Assembly: GCA_947374485.1 (NCBI GenBank)
Contig: CANCCF010000001.1
Coordinates: forward strand, 1 to 64,000
Length of the DNA: 64,000 nucleotides
Direction: 5' to 3'
DNA from: Comamonadaceae bacterium
Lineage (GTDB): Bacteria > Pseudomonadota > Gammaproteobacteria > Burkholderiales > Burkholderiaceae_C
The translations under genes and the position numbers were made by a program. This document shows, piece by piece, positions 32,938-40,906 of this stretch. The first letter of the stretch is position 1. Each line of letters starts with the position of its first letter. The notes beneath the pieces were generated by a model, which was not told the DNA's origin, made no database searches, and worked only from the letters and a program-made list of their open reading frames with translations.

Positions 32938-33614
32938 TTCAGACCACCCAACTCAGCTACTGCTATCCCGGTAGCGTGCCCCTCCACTTTCCGGATGTGC
33001 ACCTTGCGCAGGGCAGCGTGCTCCTGCTCAGTGGCCCGTCAGGCTGTGGCAAGTCCACCTGGCTGGCCCTGGTGGCGGGTCTGGTCAGGGCGACTGCCGG
33101 GTCCGTAACGGTGGCCGATCAGGCCCTGGGCGCCCTCAATCGGGTTGCCTCGGATGCCTGGCGCGCCAGAACGATTGGCTTCCTGCCGCAAAAACTGCAC
33201 CTCAGTGCGGCCTTGACGGTGGCCCAAAACCTGGCCATGGCCCAGTGGGCCGCCGGGCAGCACGAAGACCAGCAACGCATTGCGGCCACGCTGGCGGCCC
33301 TGGGCGTGGCCGAGCTGGGTCGTCGCAAGCCCGCACAGCTCTCGGGTGGGCAGGCCCAGCGTGTGGCACTGGCGCGCGCGGTGCTGCTGCAACCCAAAGT
33401 CATTCTGGCCGATGAACCCACCGCCAGCCTGGACGACGAGTCGGCGGCCGCGGCCATTGGCCTGCTGCTGCAGACGGCGCGCCAGCAAGGCGCAAGCCTG
33501 GTGGTGGCCACCCATGACGCCCGTGTGGCGCCCCTGATTCCCGCCGGTGAGGGCGGACTGCCGGCCTACACCGCCGTCAAACTTTCGCGCCAGAGCGCCG
33601 TGGCAACCGTATGA
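32934..33614 (+). CDS. ABC transporter ATP-binding protein (LolD/MacB type)
   Basis: A 226-residue ATPase with Walker A GPSGCGKST, signature LSGGQAQRVALARA, Walker B VILADEPTASLD and the switch His in VATHD. It begins at TTG 32934, overlapping the zur stop. Similarity is to the LolD/MacB group, which powers mechanical transfer across the periplasm rather than import. Together with the permease overlapping its end it forms a two-gene ABC complex inside the zinc module. Confidence 0.85.
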   Translation: MIQTTQLSYCYPGSVPLHFPDVHLAQGSVLLLSGPSGCGKSTWLALVAGLVRATAGSVTVADQALGALNRVASDAWRARTIGFLPQKLHLSAALTVAQNLAMAQWAAGQHEDQQRIAATLAALGVAELGRRKPAQLSGGQAQRVALARAVLLQPKVILADEPTASLDDESAAAAIGLLLQTARQQGASLVVATHDARVAPLIPAGEGGLPAYTAVKLSRQSAVATV

Positions 33615-34813
33615 AGACCATTGCACTTTCCTGGCGCTATTTGTGGTCCCGCCCGCTGGGCGCAACGCTCAACGTGCTGCTGCTCAGCCTGGGCCTGGCG
33701 TCCATCACCTTTTTGTTGCTGGTCAGCTTCCAGCTCGACAAGGCGTTCGAGAAGGACCTGGCTGGCATCGATGTGGTGGTGGGTGCCAAGGGCAGCCCGA
33801 TGCAACTGATTCTGTGCGGGGTGTTCCACATCGATGTGCCGCCGGGCAACATCCCGCTCAAGGCGGTGAAGGCGCTGGAGAAGAACCCCTTGCTGGCCTC
33901 CGTCATTCCCATCAGCCTGGGTGACAACCTGCGCGGCTTTCGGATTGTTGGCAGCTCGCATGCCTATGTGGAGCACTACGGTGCCAGCCTGGCCCAGGGC
34001 CGCACATGGGACGCGCCCATGCAGGTGGTGGTGGGTTCCATCGTCGCAAAAAAACTGGGAATACAAGTCGGCAACAGCTTTGTCGGCTCTCACGGCCTGG
34101 GTGCCGGCGGACACCTGCACGGTGACAACCCGTATGCGGTGGTCGGCATCCTGCAGCCCACCGGCACCGTGATCGACCGGCTCATCGTGACCGACACCGC
34201 CTCGGTCTGGAAGGTGCACGAAGACTACACCGCCGTGGACGATGAAGACCGCAAGATCATGGAAGACGAGCGCGAAGTCACCATGGCGCTGATCCAGTAC
34301 AAAACGCCCTTGGCTGCCATGAGCTTTCCGCGCCTGGTCAACACCACCACCGAGATGCAGGCGGCAGCACCCGCGGTCGAGATCTCGCGCCTGCTCAACA
34401 TGCTGGGCATAGGCACCGATGTGCTACGCGCCTTTGCCGGCGTGCTGCTGCTCACCGCGGGACTGAGTGTGTTCATCGCGCTGTGGAGCGCGGTGCGCGA
34501 GCGGCGCGCCGATCTGGCGCTGTTGCGCATGCTGGGCGCGCCACCGGCCAGGATTGCCGCCCTGCTGATGGGCGAGGCACTGTGGCTGGGCGTGCTGTCG
34601 GCGGCCATTGGCGTGGCGGGCGGGCAGGCACTGACCGCGCTGATTGGCTGGATGCTGCAGCTGGACAACTCGCTGCTGATTGGCGGCCTGACGTGGCCGC
34701 TGGAGCTGCTGTGGGTGCCAGCGTTGGCCTGCGGCATTTCGTTGGCGGCCGCCATTTTGCCTGCCGCAGGGGCTTACCGCGTCAGTGTCCTGGAACTTCT
34801 TCAATCAAGGTGA
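33611..34813 (+). CDS. MacB/FtsX-type ABC transporter permease
   Basis: A 400-residue permease starting in an ATGA overlap with the ATPase stop. It has an N-terminal helix (residues 15-35), a large periplasmic MacB-PCD-like domain (about 40-260), then three helices in the FtsX domain: LLTAGLSVFIALWSAVRERR, then ALLMGEALWLGVLSAAIGVAGG and LELLWVPALACGISLAAAIL. RADLALLRMLGAPP is the coupling-helix motif of the family. The substrate may be a metallophore, lipoprotein or metal-binding protein. Confidence 0.82.
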   Translation: MKTIALSWRYLWSRPLGATLNVLLLSLGLASITFLLLVSFQLDKAFEKDLAGIDVVVGAKGSPMQLILCGVFHIDVPPGNIPLKAVKALEKNPLLASVIPISLGDNLRGFRIVGSSHAYVEHYGASLAQGRTWDAPMQVVVGSIVAKKLGIQVGNSFVGSHGLGAGGHLHGDNPYAVVGILQPTGTVIDRLIVTDTASVWKVHEDYTAVDDEDRKIMEDEREVTMALIQYKTPLAAMSFPRLVNTTTEMQAAAPAVEISRLLNMLGIGTDVLRAFAGVLLLTAGLSVFIALWSAVRERRADLALLRMLGAPPARIAALLMGEALWLGVLSAAIGVAGGQALTALIGWMLQLDNSLLIGGLTWPLELLWVPALACGISLAAAILPAAGAYRVSVLELLQSR

Positions 34814-34817
34814 ATCT

Positions 34818-35060
34818 ATGAAGCAATGGTTATTGGGTTTCGCTGCAGTGGCACTGAGTGCCCCGATATTTGCCGCAGCAGCACCGGCACTCAACCAGGA
34901 AACCCTGGATGACATTGCCAAGCACGAAGCCATTGCCGCCGCCCACACCACCGCGGCCAGGTGCCTGCGTGAAGGCAAGCCCGATGCGGAGTGCGAAGGT
35001 GCCTTGCAGGCGGCCTGCAAGGGCATTGCCATTGGCAAGTTCTGCGGCATGAAGCACTGA
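34818..35060 (+). CDS. Small secreted cysteine-containing protein of the zinc module
   Basis: An 80-residue protein with a clear signal peptide (MKQWLLGFAAVALSAPIFAAA, cleaved about residue 20). The mature part of about 60 residues has four Cys (one each in RCLREGK, AECEGA, AACKG and FCGMKH) and several His. It starts 4 bases after the permease gene, so it is the last gene of the operon. A periplasmic metal-binding or redox role fits the context and the Cys/His content. I do not recognise a named family. Confidence 0.72.
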   Translation: MKQWLLGFAAVALSAPIFAAAAPALNQETLDDIAKHEAIAAAHTTAARCLREGKPDAECEGALQAACKGIAIGKFCGMKH

Positions 35061-35078
35061 GGCCGACCACCGCCCCCC

Positions 35079-36098
35079 TCAGCGGCCGCGCTTCTTGTTG
35101 CGGTATTGGTCGGCCACCACGGCGGCCACGATGATGGCGCCCTTGACCATCTCCTGGTAGTAGGCGTCGATGCGGATGAAGGTAAAGCCCGACATCATCA
35201 CGCCCAGGATCAGCACGCCGATCACGGTGCCGGTCACGCGGCCCAGGCCCCCCACCAGCGAGGTGCCGCCGATCACCACCGCGGCAATCGCATCAAGTTC
35301 ATACATCACGCCCATGCCGGACTGCCCGGAAATCGCACGGGCCGCGGTGACACTGCCCGCAATGCCACTGAGCAGACCGGCGATGGTGTAGATCCATACC
35401 AGGTGGCGGTTGACGTTGATGCCCGAGACGCGCGCGGCCTGGCGGTTGGCGCCTATGGCGTAGGTGAATTTGCCGAAGCGCGTGTAGCGCAGAACGATGT
35501 GGAAGATGGCGGCAATCACCAGAAAAATATAGACCGGGTTGGCGCCCGAGCCGATCCAGGCAAAGTTGTCGGTCAGCATGGAGACCGGCATGCCGCCGGT
35601 GAACCACTTGGCAAAGCCGCGTGCGGCGACCATGGTGCCCAGGGTGGCGATAAAGGGCGGAATGGCGGTGAAGGCAATCAGCGAGCCGTTGAGCAGGCCG
35701 ATGACCAGACCCACGCTCATGCCCGCCAGGATGGGCCAGATGATGGGCAGGTCGGTGAGCGCCGGGAACACGGCGCGCGGAAAGTCGGAGACCTGCGCCA
35801 GGCTGGCCGAGACCACCGCCGTGGCTGCCACCACCGAGCCGCTGGAGAGGTCAATGCCGCCGGTGATGATGACCATGTTCACGCCCACCGCAATGATGCC
35901 GATCACCGACATCTGCAGGATGATGATCTGCAGGCGCTCCAAATTGAAGATGAAGCTCTGGCCGTTGATGTACCAGCCCAGGGCCTCGAAGAACAGGCTG
36001 ATGCCCACCAGCACCATCAGGATGCTGGCCTCGGGCGGGAGTTTGAATTTCGCGCTGGTGCCCACCGAGGGTGCGCGGGATGCTGTGGAGGTCGTCAT
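35079..36098 (-). CDS. iatP: Sugar ABC importer permease, inositol type
   Basis: A 339-residue permease of the RbsC family with 8-10 helices. LMVLVGISLFFEALGWYING begins the membrane part. GVNMVIITGGIDLSSGSVVA and AIAAVVIGGTSLVGGLGRV are family signatures. It is the last gene of a three-gene importer operon, 19 bases behind the ATPase. The Caulobacter inositol importer IbpA-IatA-IatP has the same composition, and divergent iolC2-iolD2-iolE2-iolB2 supports inositol or a derivative as the substrate. Confidence 0.83.
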   Translation of the reverse strand: MTTSTASRAPSVGTSAKFKLPPEASILMVLVGISLFFEALGWYINGQSFIFNLERLQIIILQMSVIGIIAVGVNMVIITGGIDLSSGSVVAATAVVSASLAQVSDFPRAVFPALTDLPIIWPILAGMSVGLVIGLLNGSLIAFTAIPPFIATLGTMVAARGFAKWFTGGMPVSMLTDNFAWIGSGANPVYIFLVIAAIFHIVLRYTRFGKFTYAIGANRQAARVSGINVNRHLVWIYTIAGLLSGIAGSVTAARAISGQSGMGVMYELDAIAAVVIGGTSLVGGLGRVTGTVIGVLILGVMMSGFTFIRIDAYYQEMVKGAIIVAAVVADQYRNKKRGR

Positions 36099-36117
36099 AT
36101 GCCCAACTTTGAAAAAA

Positions 36118-37656
36118 TTATTTGGCCGCCAGGTCCATGATGGAGACCTGGTCGGCGTCCTTGCGGTCCAGGATGCCGCTCACATAGCCTTCGTGCATGA
36201 CCACAATGCGGTCGCTCATGCCCAGCACTTCGGGCATCTCGGAAGAGATCATCAAAATCGCCACCCCCTGGCCCGCCAGTTCACTCACGAGGCGGTGGAT
36301 TTCGGCCTTGGCGCCCACGTCGATGCCGCGCGTGGGCTCGTCCAGAATCAGGATCTTGGGGTGGGTCAGCAGCCAGCGCCCCACCAGCACCTTTTGCTGG
36401 TTGCCGCCCGACAGGTTGAGGATGATTTCGTCCATGCCCGGGGTCTTGACGCGCAGGCGCTGCGCCATGGCGATGCAGTCGGCGTTGAGCTGGCGGTTCT
36501 GCACAAAGCCGTTCTTGACATAGCGCTGGTTGAGCACCGCGCTGTCCATGTTTTCCTGGATGTTGAGGCCCAGGAAGCAGCCGGTCTCCTTGCGGTCTTC
36601 GGTCAGAAAGGCCATGCCGTGGCCGAGCGCGGTGGCCGGGCTGTGCATGGTCACCTCTTTGCCGTTGATGGCAATGCTGCCCGAGGTGGCCGGGGTCACG
36701 CCAAACAACGCCTCGGCCACGTTCGAGCGGCCCGAGCCCACGAGACCGGCCATGCCGACGATTTCACCGGCACGCACGTCAAAGCTGATATCTGAAAACA
36801 CGCCGTCCAGGCACAGGTTCTTGATGGACAGCACCACCTCACCAATGGGCACTTCCATCTTGGGGAACATCTGCGTGATCTCGCGCCCCACCATCATCTT
36901 GATGATGTCGTCGCGCGTCACTTCCGTGGAGAGCTTGGTGGCAATGTACTTGCCGTCGCGGAACACCGAGAACTCGTCGGCAATCTCGAACAGCTCGTTC
37001 ATCTTGTGGGTGATGTAGATGATGCCCTTGCCCTGCGCCCGCAGCGTGCGGATGATGGCAAACAGGTGGGCCACTTCCTTTTCGGTCAGGGCCGAGGTGG
37101 GCTCGTCCATGATGAGCACATCGGAGTTGTAGGACACGGCCTTGGCAATTTCCACCATCTGGCGGCTGGCCACTGACAGGGTCTGTATTTCCACGCGCAC
37201 ATCGATGTCGATGTTGAGCGTCTTGAACAGGGCTTCGGTCTTGCGGTAGAGCTCGGCGTGGTCGACAAAGCCGAAGGCGTTTTTGGGCTCGCGCGTGATC
37301 CAGACGTTCTCGGCCACCGTCATGTGCGGCATCAGGTTGAGTTCCTGGTGGATCATGGCGATGCCTTTGTTCAAGGCATCGATGGGGGATTTGAGGGTGA
37401 TGGGCTGGCCCTTGAGGCGGATGTCACCGCGGTCCGGGATGTAGATGCCGGCAATGATCTTCATCAGCGTGGACTTGCCCGCGCCGTTCTCCCCCATCAG
37501 GGCATGCACGGTACCGGCGCGCAGCTTGAAGCCCACGTTGTCGAGCGCGACCACGCCGGGAAAGCCCTTGCGGATGCCCTTGATTTCCAGAAGCGGTGGC
37601 TCGGCGGCGCGCGGTGGCAGCGCGGCAGGGGCGTCCAGTGTGGCGGATTCAGACAT
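36118..37656 (-). CDS. iatA: Sugar ABC importer ATPase (duplicated), inositol type
   Basis: A 512-residue fused double ATPase of the RbsA/MglA family. The first half has MGENGAGKSTLMKIIAGIY and LIMDEPTSALTEKEV. The second half has a degenerate Walker A (GLVGSGRSNVAEALFG), LSGGNQQKVLVGRWL and LILDEPTRGIDVGAKAEI. One site is catalytic and the other reduced, the norm for this family. It drives uptake of a monosaccharide-like compound. A perfect stem-loop separates it from the binding-protein gene. Confidence 0.88.
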   Translation of the reverse strand: MSESATLDAPAALPPRAAEPPLLEIKGIRKGFPGVVALDNVGFKLRAGTVHALMGENGAGKSTLMKIIAGIYIPDRGDIRLKGQPITLKSPIDALNKGIAMIHQELNLMPHMTVAENVWITREPKNAFGFVDHAELYRKTEALFKTLNIDIDVRVEIQTLSVASRQMVEIAKAVSYNSDVLIMDEPTSALTEKEVAHLFAIIRTLRAQGKGIIYITHKMNELFEIADEFSVFRDGKYIATKLSTEVTRDDIIKMMVGREITQMFPKMEVPIGEVVLSIKNLCLDGVFSDISFDVRAGEIVGMAGLVGSGRSNVAEALFGVTPATSGSIAINGKEVTMHSPATALGHGMAFLTEDRKETGCFLGLNIQENMDSAVLNQRYVKNGFVQNRQLNADCIAMAQRLRVKTPGMDEIILNLSGGNQQKVLVGRWLLTHPKILILDEPTRGIDVGAKAEIHRLVSELAGQGVAILMISSEMPEVLGMSDRIVVMHEGYVSGILDRKDADQVSIMDLAAK

Positions 37657-37684
37657 CGGTTTACCTGTTCAAACAAAAGGCAAC

Positions 37685-37710
37685 AAGGCAAGCCCCTGCG
37701 GGCTTGCCTT
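37685..37710 (-). terminator. Perfect stem-loop between binding protein and ATPase genes
   Basis: AAGGCAAGCCC (37685-37695) and GGGCTTGCCTT (37700-37710) are perfect 11-base arms with loop CTGC, about 15 bases past the ibpA stop. Without a long T-run it is likely a partial terminator or RNA-stabilising hairpin giving more binding protein than ATPase and permease, as seen in many importer operons. Confidence 0.7.
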
Positions 37711-37725
37711 GCGGGGCTGCGCTGC

Positions 37726-38655
37726 TTAGTTCTTGCCGGTGTACTTGCCCAGGTTGGCAGGTGTCACCAGTTCAAACGGGATGTTGACGAAGCGCTCCAC
37801 AGGCTGCTTCTTGATCAGCTTGAGGGCGGCATCCACCGCGCCCGAACCCTGACCGGCCGCGTTCTGGAACACGGTGGCCTTCAGGTCTCCGGCCTTCATG
37901 GAAGCCAGCGCGTCGGGCGTGGCATCCACACCGCCTACGATGGTGGCGGGGGTCCACTTCTTGGCGGCCTTCAGGGCGTTGATGGCGCCAATGGCCATTT
38001 CGTCGTTGTTGGCGATGATGGCGTCAAACTTCACACCCGAGGACAGCCAGTTGGTGGTGATGTCCTGTGCCTTGGTGCGGTCCCAGGCGCCTTCGCGCTT
38101 GTCCACGATCTTCATGCCCGAGCATTCCTTGGTGGCGATGACTTCTTCAATGTCCTTGGTGCGGGTGCGGGCGGCTTCATTGGAGAGCTCACCCATCAGC
38201 ACCAGGATCTCGCCCTTGCCCTTGAGCAGGCGGCAGACTTCCTGGGTTTCCAGGGTGCCGGAGACTTTTTCATCCGACGCCACAAAGGCCACGCCCTTGG
38301 GCAGCTTCTCGAAGTCGACGGGCTTGCGGTTCACATAGACCAGGGGGATGCCGGCATCGGCCACCATCTTGGTGATCTTGGGGGTGGCATCGGTGTCCAC
38401 GGGGTTGACGATGATGGCGTCGACCTTTTGCGCAATCATGTTCTGGATCTGGCTCAGCTGCTTGCCCACGTCACCACCCGCGTCTTCCACCTGCACCGTG
38501 GCACCGGCCTTTTTGCCTGCGTCCAGGGTGCCGTTCTTCAGGATGGTCAAAAAGGTGTCGAGCTGGGCCATGGCCAGACCGATTTTTTGCGCATGCGCAG
38601 CCATGGGAGCCAGCAGGGTGGCGGATACGGCGGTGGCGATCAGAAGTTTTTTCAT
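37726..38655 (-). CDS. ibpA: Periplasmic sugar-binding protein of inositol-type importer
   Basis: A 309-residue periplasmic-binding protein (RbsB-like). The signal peptide is MKKLLIATAVSATLLAPMAA, with cleavage after AHA near residue 22. The mature protein has GLAMAQLDTFLTILKNG, QIQNMIAQKVDAIIVNPVDT and FDAIIANNDEMAIGAI, the hinge and ligand segments of the family. The start at 38655 follows GGAG; the open frame further upstream lacks a signal peptide. Rhizobial MocB is the same kind of protein. It gathers the substrate for the importer. Confidence 0.87.
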   Translation of the reverse strand: MKKLLIATAVSATLLAPMAAHAQKIGLAMAQLDTFLTILKNGTLDAGKKAGATVQVEDAGGDVGKQLSQIQNMIAQKVDAIIVNPVDTDATPKITKMVADAGIPLVYVNRKPVDFEKLPKGVAFVASDEKVSGTLETQEVCRLLKGKGEILVLMGELSNEAARTRTKDIEEVIATKECSGMKIVDKREGAWDRTKAQDITTNWLSSGVKFDAIIANNDEMAIGAINALKAAKKWTPATIVGGVDATPDALASMKAGDLKATVFQNAAGQGSGAVDAALKLIKKQPVERFVNIPFELVTPANLGKYTGKN

Positions 38656-38765
38656 GGTGTCAGGGTCTCCGGAATATTGAATTGATTGGGTTGGAACGCA
38701 AACAGGTTTCTGCGACGCGCACTGGGTAGAAAGTTTTTGCGTCACGGTTCGAACTGTAGCCAAAA

Positions 38766-38791
38766 TTTTCCAAAAAGGAAAAATATTTTCT
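38766..38791. promoter_or_regulatory. Overlapping palindromes (RpiR-type box 6) between ibpA and iolC2
   Basis: TTTTCC-AAAAA-GGAAAA (38766-38782) overlaps GAAAAATATTTTC (38778-38790), which has GAAAA/TTTTC arms around 3 bases. They sit in the control region shared by the importer operon and set B, just upstream of the iolC2 promoter. Confidence 0.55.
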
Positions 38792-38797
38792 AAGTGA

Positions 38798-38828
38798 TTA
38801 CACCTAGGGAAAGGTTTTTCTTTATAAT
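38798..38828 (+). promoter_or_regulatory. Predicted promoter of set B
   Basis: TATAAT (38823-38828) is a perfect -10 box. TTACAC (38798-38803), 19 bases upstream, is a poor -35, so an activator may be needed. The transcript would have a leader of about 90 bases before iolC2. Confidence 0.45.
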
Positions 38829-38928
38829 CTACAGTCAGTCGCAGCAGGTCGATTCACGTCTGTATGGCAGCATTGCGCCAACACCCGCCGACCAACGACC
38901 CAATCCCTTTCTGATGGACACACGCCCC

Positions 38929-40881
38929 ATGAGCACTTTGAATTTCCCCGCCGGCCGACCCTATGACCTGGCCTGCCTGGGCCGCCTGGCGGTGGACCTG
39001 TACGCCGAGCAGTTTGGCGCCCACCTGGAAGACGCCCGCAGCATGGCCAAGTACCTGGGCGGCAGCTCGGGCAACCTGGCCTTTGGCGTGGCCCGCCTGG
39101 GCCTCAAGAGCGCCATGATCGCCCGCGTGGGCGATGAGCAGATGGGCCGCTTTCTGACGCAAAGCCTGCAGGCCGAGGGCTGCGACACCTCGCAAATACA
39201 AATCGACCCCGAGCGCCTGACCGCCCTGGTGCTGCTGGGCCTGAAAGACCGCGATACCTTTCCCCTTTTATTCGTGCGCGAGAACTGCGCCGACATGGCA
39301 ATTGATGCGGCGCTGATTGACGAAGGCTTTATTGCCAAGTGCCGTGCCCTGGCCATCACCGGCACGCATCTTTCTACTCCCACCACGCGCGCCGCCTCCA
39401 CGGCCGCCCTCACCTTTGCGGCCAAGCACGGCGTGGTGCGCGTGCTCGACATCGACTACCGCCCGGTGCTGTGGGGTTTAACAAGCCGCGGCGCCGGTGA
39501 AAACCGTTACGTGGCCGACGCGCACGTGACGCAGCAGTTGCAGGACATGCTGCCGCACTTCGACTTGTTGGTAGGCACCGAAGAAGAATTCTTTATTGCC
39601 GGTGGTGTGGCCGATGACCTCATCGCCAGCCTGAAGGCGGTGCGTGCGCTGAGCAAGGCCACGCTGGTCGTCAAACGCGGCGCCCTGGGTTGCTGCGTGA
39701 TCGAGGGTGCGATCCCCGCGCGCATCGAAGACGCCACCACCTACCAGGGCGAGCGCGTGGAGGTGCTCAACGTGCTGGGCGCGGGCGACGCGTTTTTGTC
39801 CGGCCTGATGGCCACGCTCTTGCAGGGCAAGGATTGGGCGGAATCGACCCGGGTGGCCAATGCCTGCGGCGCCATCGTGGTCTCGCGCCACGCCTGCTCC
39901 GCCGCCATGCCCACCCCCACCGAACTGGCCCACTGGTTCAGCGGCAGCCGCAACCCCCAGGTGGATGCCGATGCGCAACTCGCGCACCTGCACCGCGTCA
40001 GCACCGCCCGCCCGCAGTGGAGCGATTTGTGTGTCATGGCCTTTGACCACCGGAGCCAGTTTTACGATCTCGCGCGGGAAGCCGGTGCGTCAGACAACAA
40101 GATTCCCTCCTTGAAAAAGTTATTGGTGCAAGCCGCCGCCCAAGTCGAAGAGGCACGCCAGATGCAGGGCCACACCGGCGTGTTGGTGGACGGTGGCGAC
40201 TACGGCCGCGACGCCCTGGCCAGCGCCACCGGCCGGGGCTGGTGGGTGGGCCGCCCGGTCGAATTGCCGGGCTCACGCCCCCTGCGCTTTGACGGCACCC
40301 GCTCGATTGGCAGCGCGTTGATCCACTGGCCCACCGAGCAGGTGGTGAAGTGCCTGGTGCACTACCACCCCGACGACCACTACCAACTGCGCCTGGAGCA
40401 GGAGCAAAAGGTGCTGGAGCTGTGGGAGGCCACGCGCGAGAGCGGCAACGAGCTGCTGCTCGAAATCATTTTGCCCAAGGCCCAGACTGTGGCGGGCCAG
40501 GAAGATGCGGCCGTGCTGCGCGCCGTCAAACGCTTTTACAACCTGGGAGTAAAACCCGAGTGGTGGAAGCTGGCGCCCATGTCGGCCGCCGGCTGGAGCA
40601 GCCTGGAAGCCCTGGTGGCCGAGCGCGACCCGCACTGCCGCGGCGCCGTGATCCTGGGCCTGAACCAGCCCATCTCGCACCTGGTGGACAGCTTCCGCAA
40701 CGCCACCAACCCCATCGTCAAGGGCTTCATGGTCGGGCGCAGCCTGTGGGTGGCCGAGTCGCTGGCGTGGCTGCGCGGTGACATCAGCGACGCTACATTC
40801 GTCGCCAAGGTGGCCGCCAACTACACCGTGCTGGTGGATGCCTGGCGCAACCGGCGCAGCATGGTGCGCGCCGTCTCCTGA
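38929..40881 (+). CDS. iolC: Fused 5-dehydro-2-deoxygluconokinase / DUF2090 aldolase-like protein
   Basis: A 650-residue two-domain protein. Residues 1-330 are a PfkB kinase: YDLACLGRLAVDLYAEQFG, KYLGGSSGNLAFGVARLGL and the signature LNVLGAGDAFLSGLMATLL. Residues about 365-645 are a DUF2090 domain with LCVMAFDHRSQFYDLAREAG, GVLVDGGDYG and KGFMVGRSLW, a TIM-barrel resembling class I aldolases. Such fusions are thought to phosphorylate 2-deoxy-5-keto-gluconate and cleave the product, removing the need for IolJ. The start ATG 38929 aligns with the iolC1 N-terminus (FPAGRP/FPAGRS); ATG 38914 is an alternative. Confidence 0.88.
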   Translation: MSTLNFPAGRPYDLACLGRLAVDLYAEQFGAHLEDARSMAKYLGGSSGNLAFGVARLGLKSAMIARVGDEQMGRFLTQSLQAEGCDTSQIQIDPERLTALVLLGLKDRDTFPLLFVRENCADMAIDAALIDEGFIAKCRALAITGTHLSTPTTRAASTAALTFAAKHGVVRVLDIDYRPVLWGLTSRGAGENRYVADAHVTQQLQDMLPHFDLLVGTEEEFFIAGGVADDLIASLKAVRALSKATLVVKRGALGCCVIEGAIPARIEDATTYQGERVEVLNVLGAGDAFLSGLMATLLQGKDWAESTRVANACGAIVVSRHACSAAMPTPTELAHWFSGSRNPQVDADAQLAHLHRVSTARPQWSDLCVMAFDHRSQFYDLAREAGASDNKIPSLKKLLVQAAAQVEEARQMQGHTGVLVDGGDYGRDALASATGRGWWVGRPVELPGSRPLRFDGTRSIGSALIHWPTEQVVKCLVHYHPDDHYQLRLEQEQKVLELWEATRESGNELLLEIILPKAQTVAGQEDAAVLRAVKRFYNLGVKPEWWKLAPMSAAGWSSLEALVAERDPHCRGAVILGLNQPISHLVDSFRNATNPIVKGFMVGRSLWVAESLAWLRGDISDATFVAKVAANYTVLVDAWRNRRSMVRAVS

Positions 40882-40906
40882 AGCGTATTTGCAAAGCGAA
40901 AAAGAC

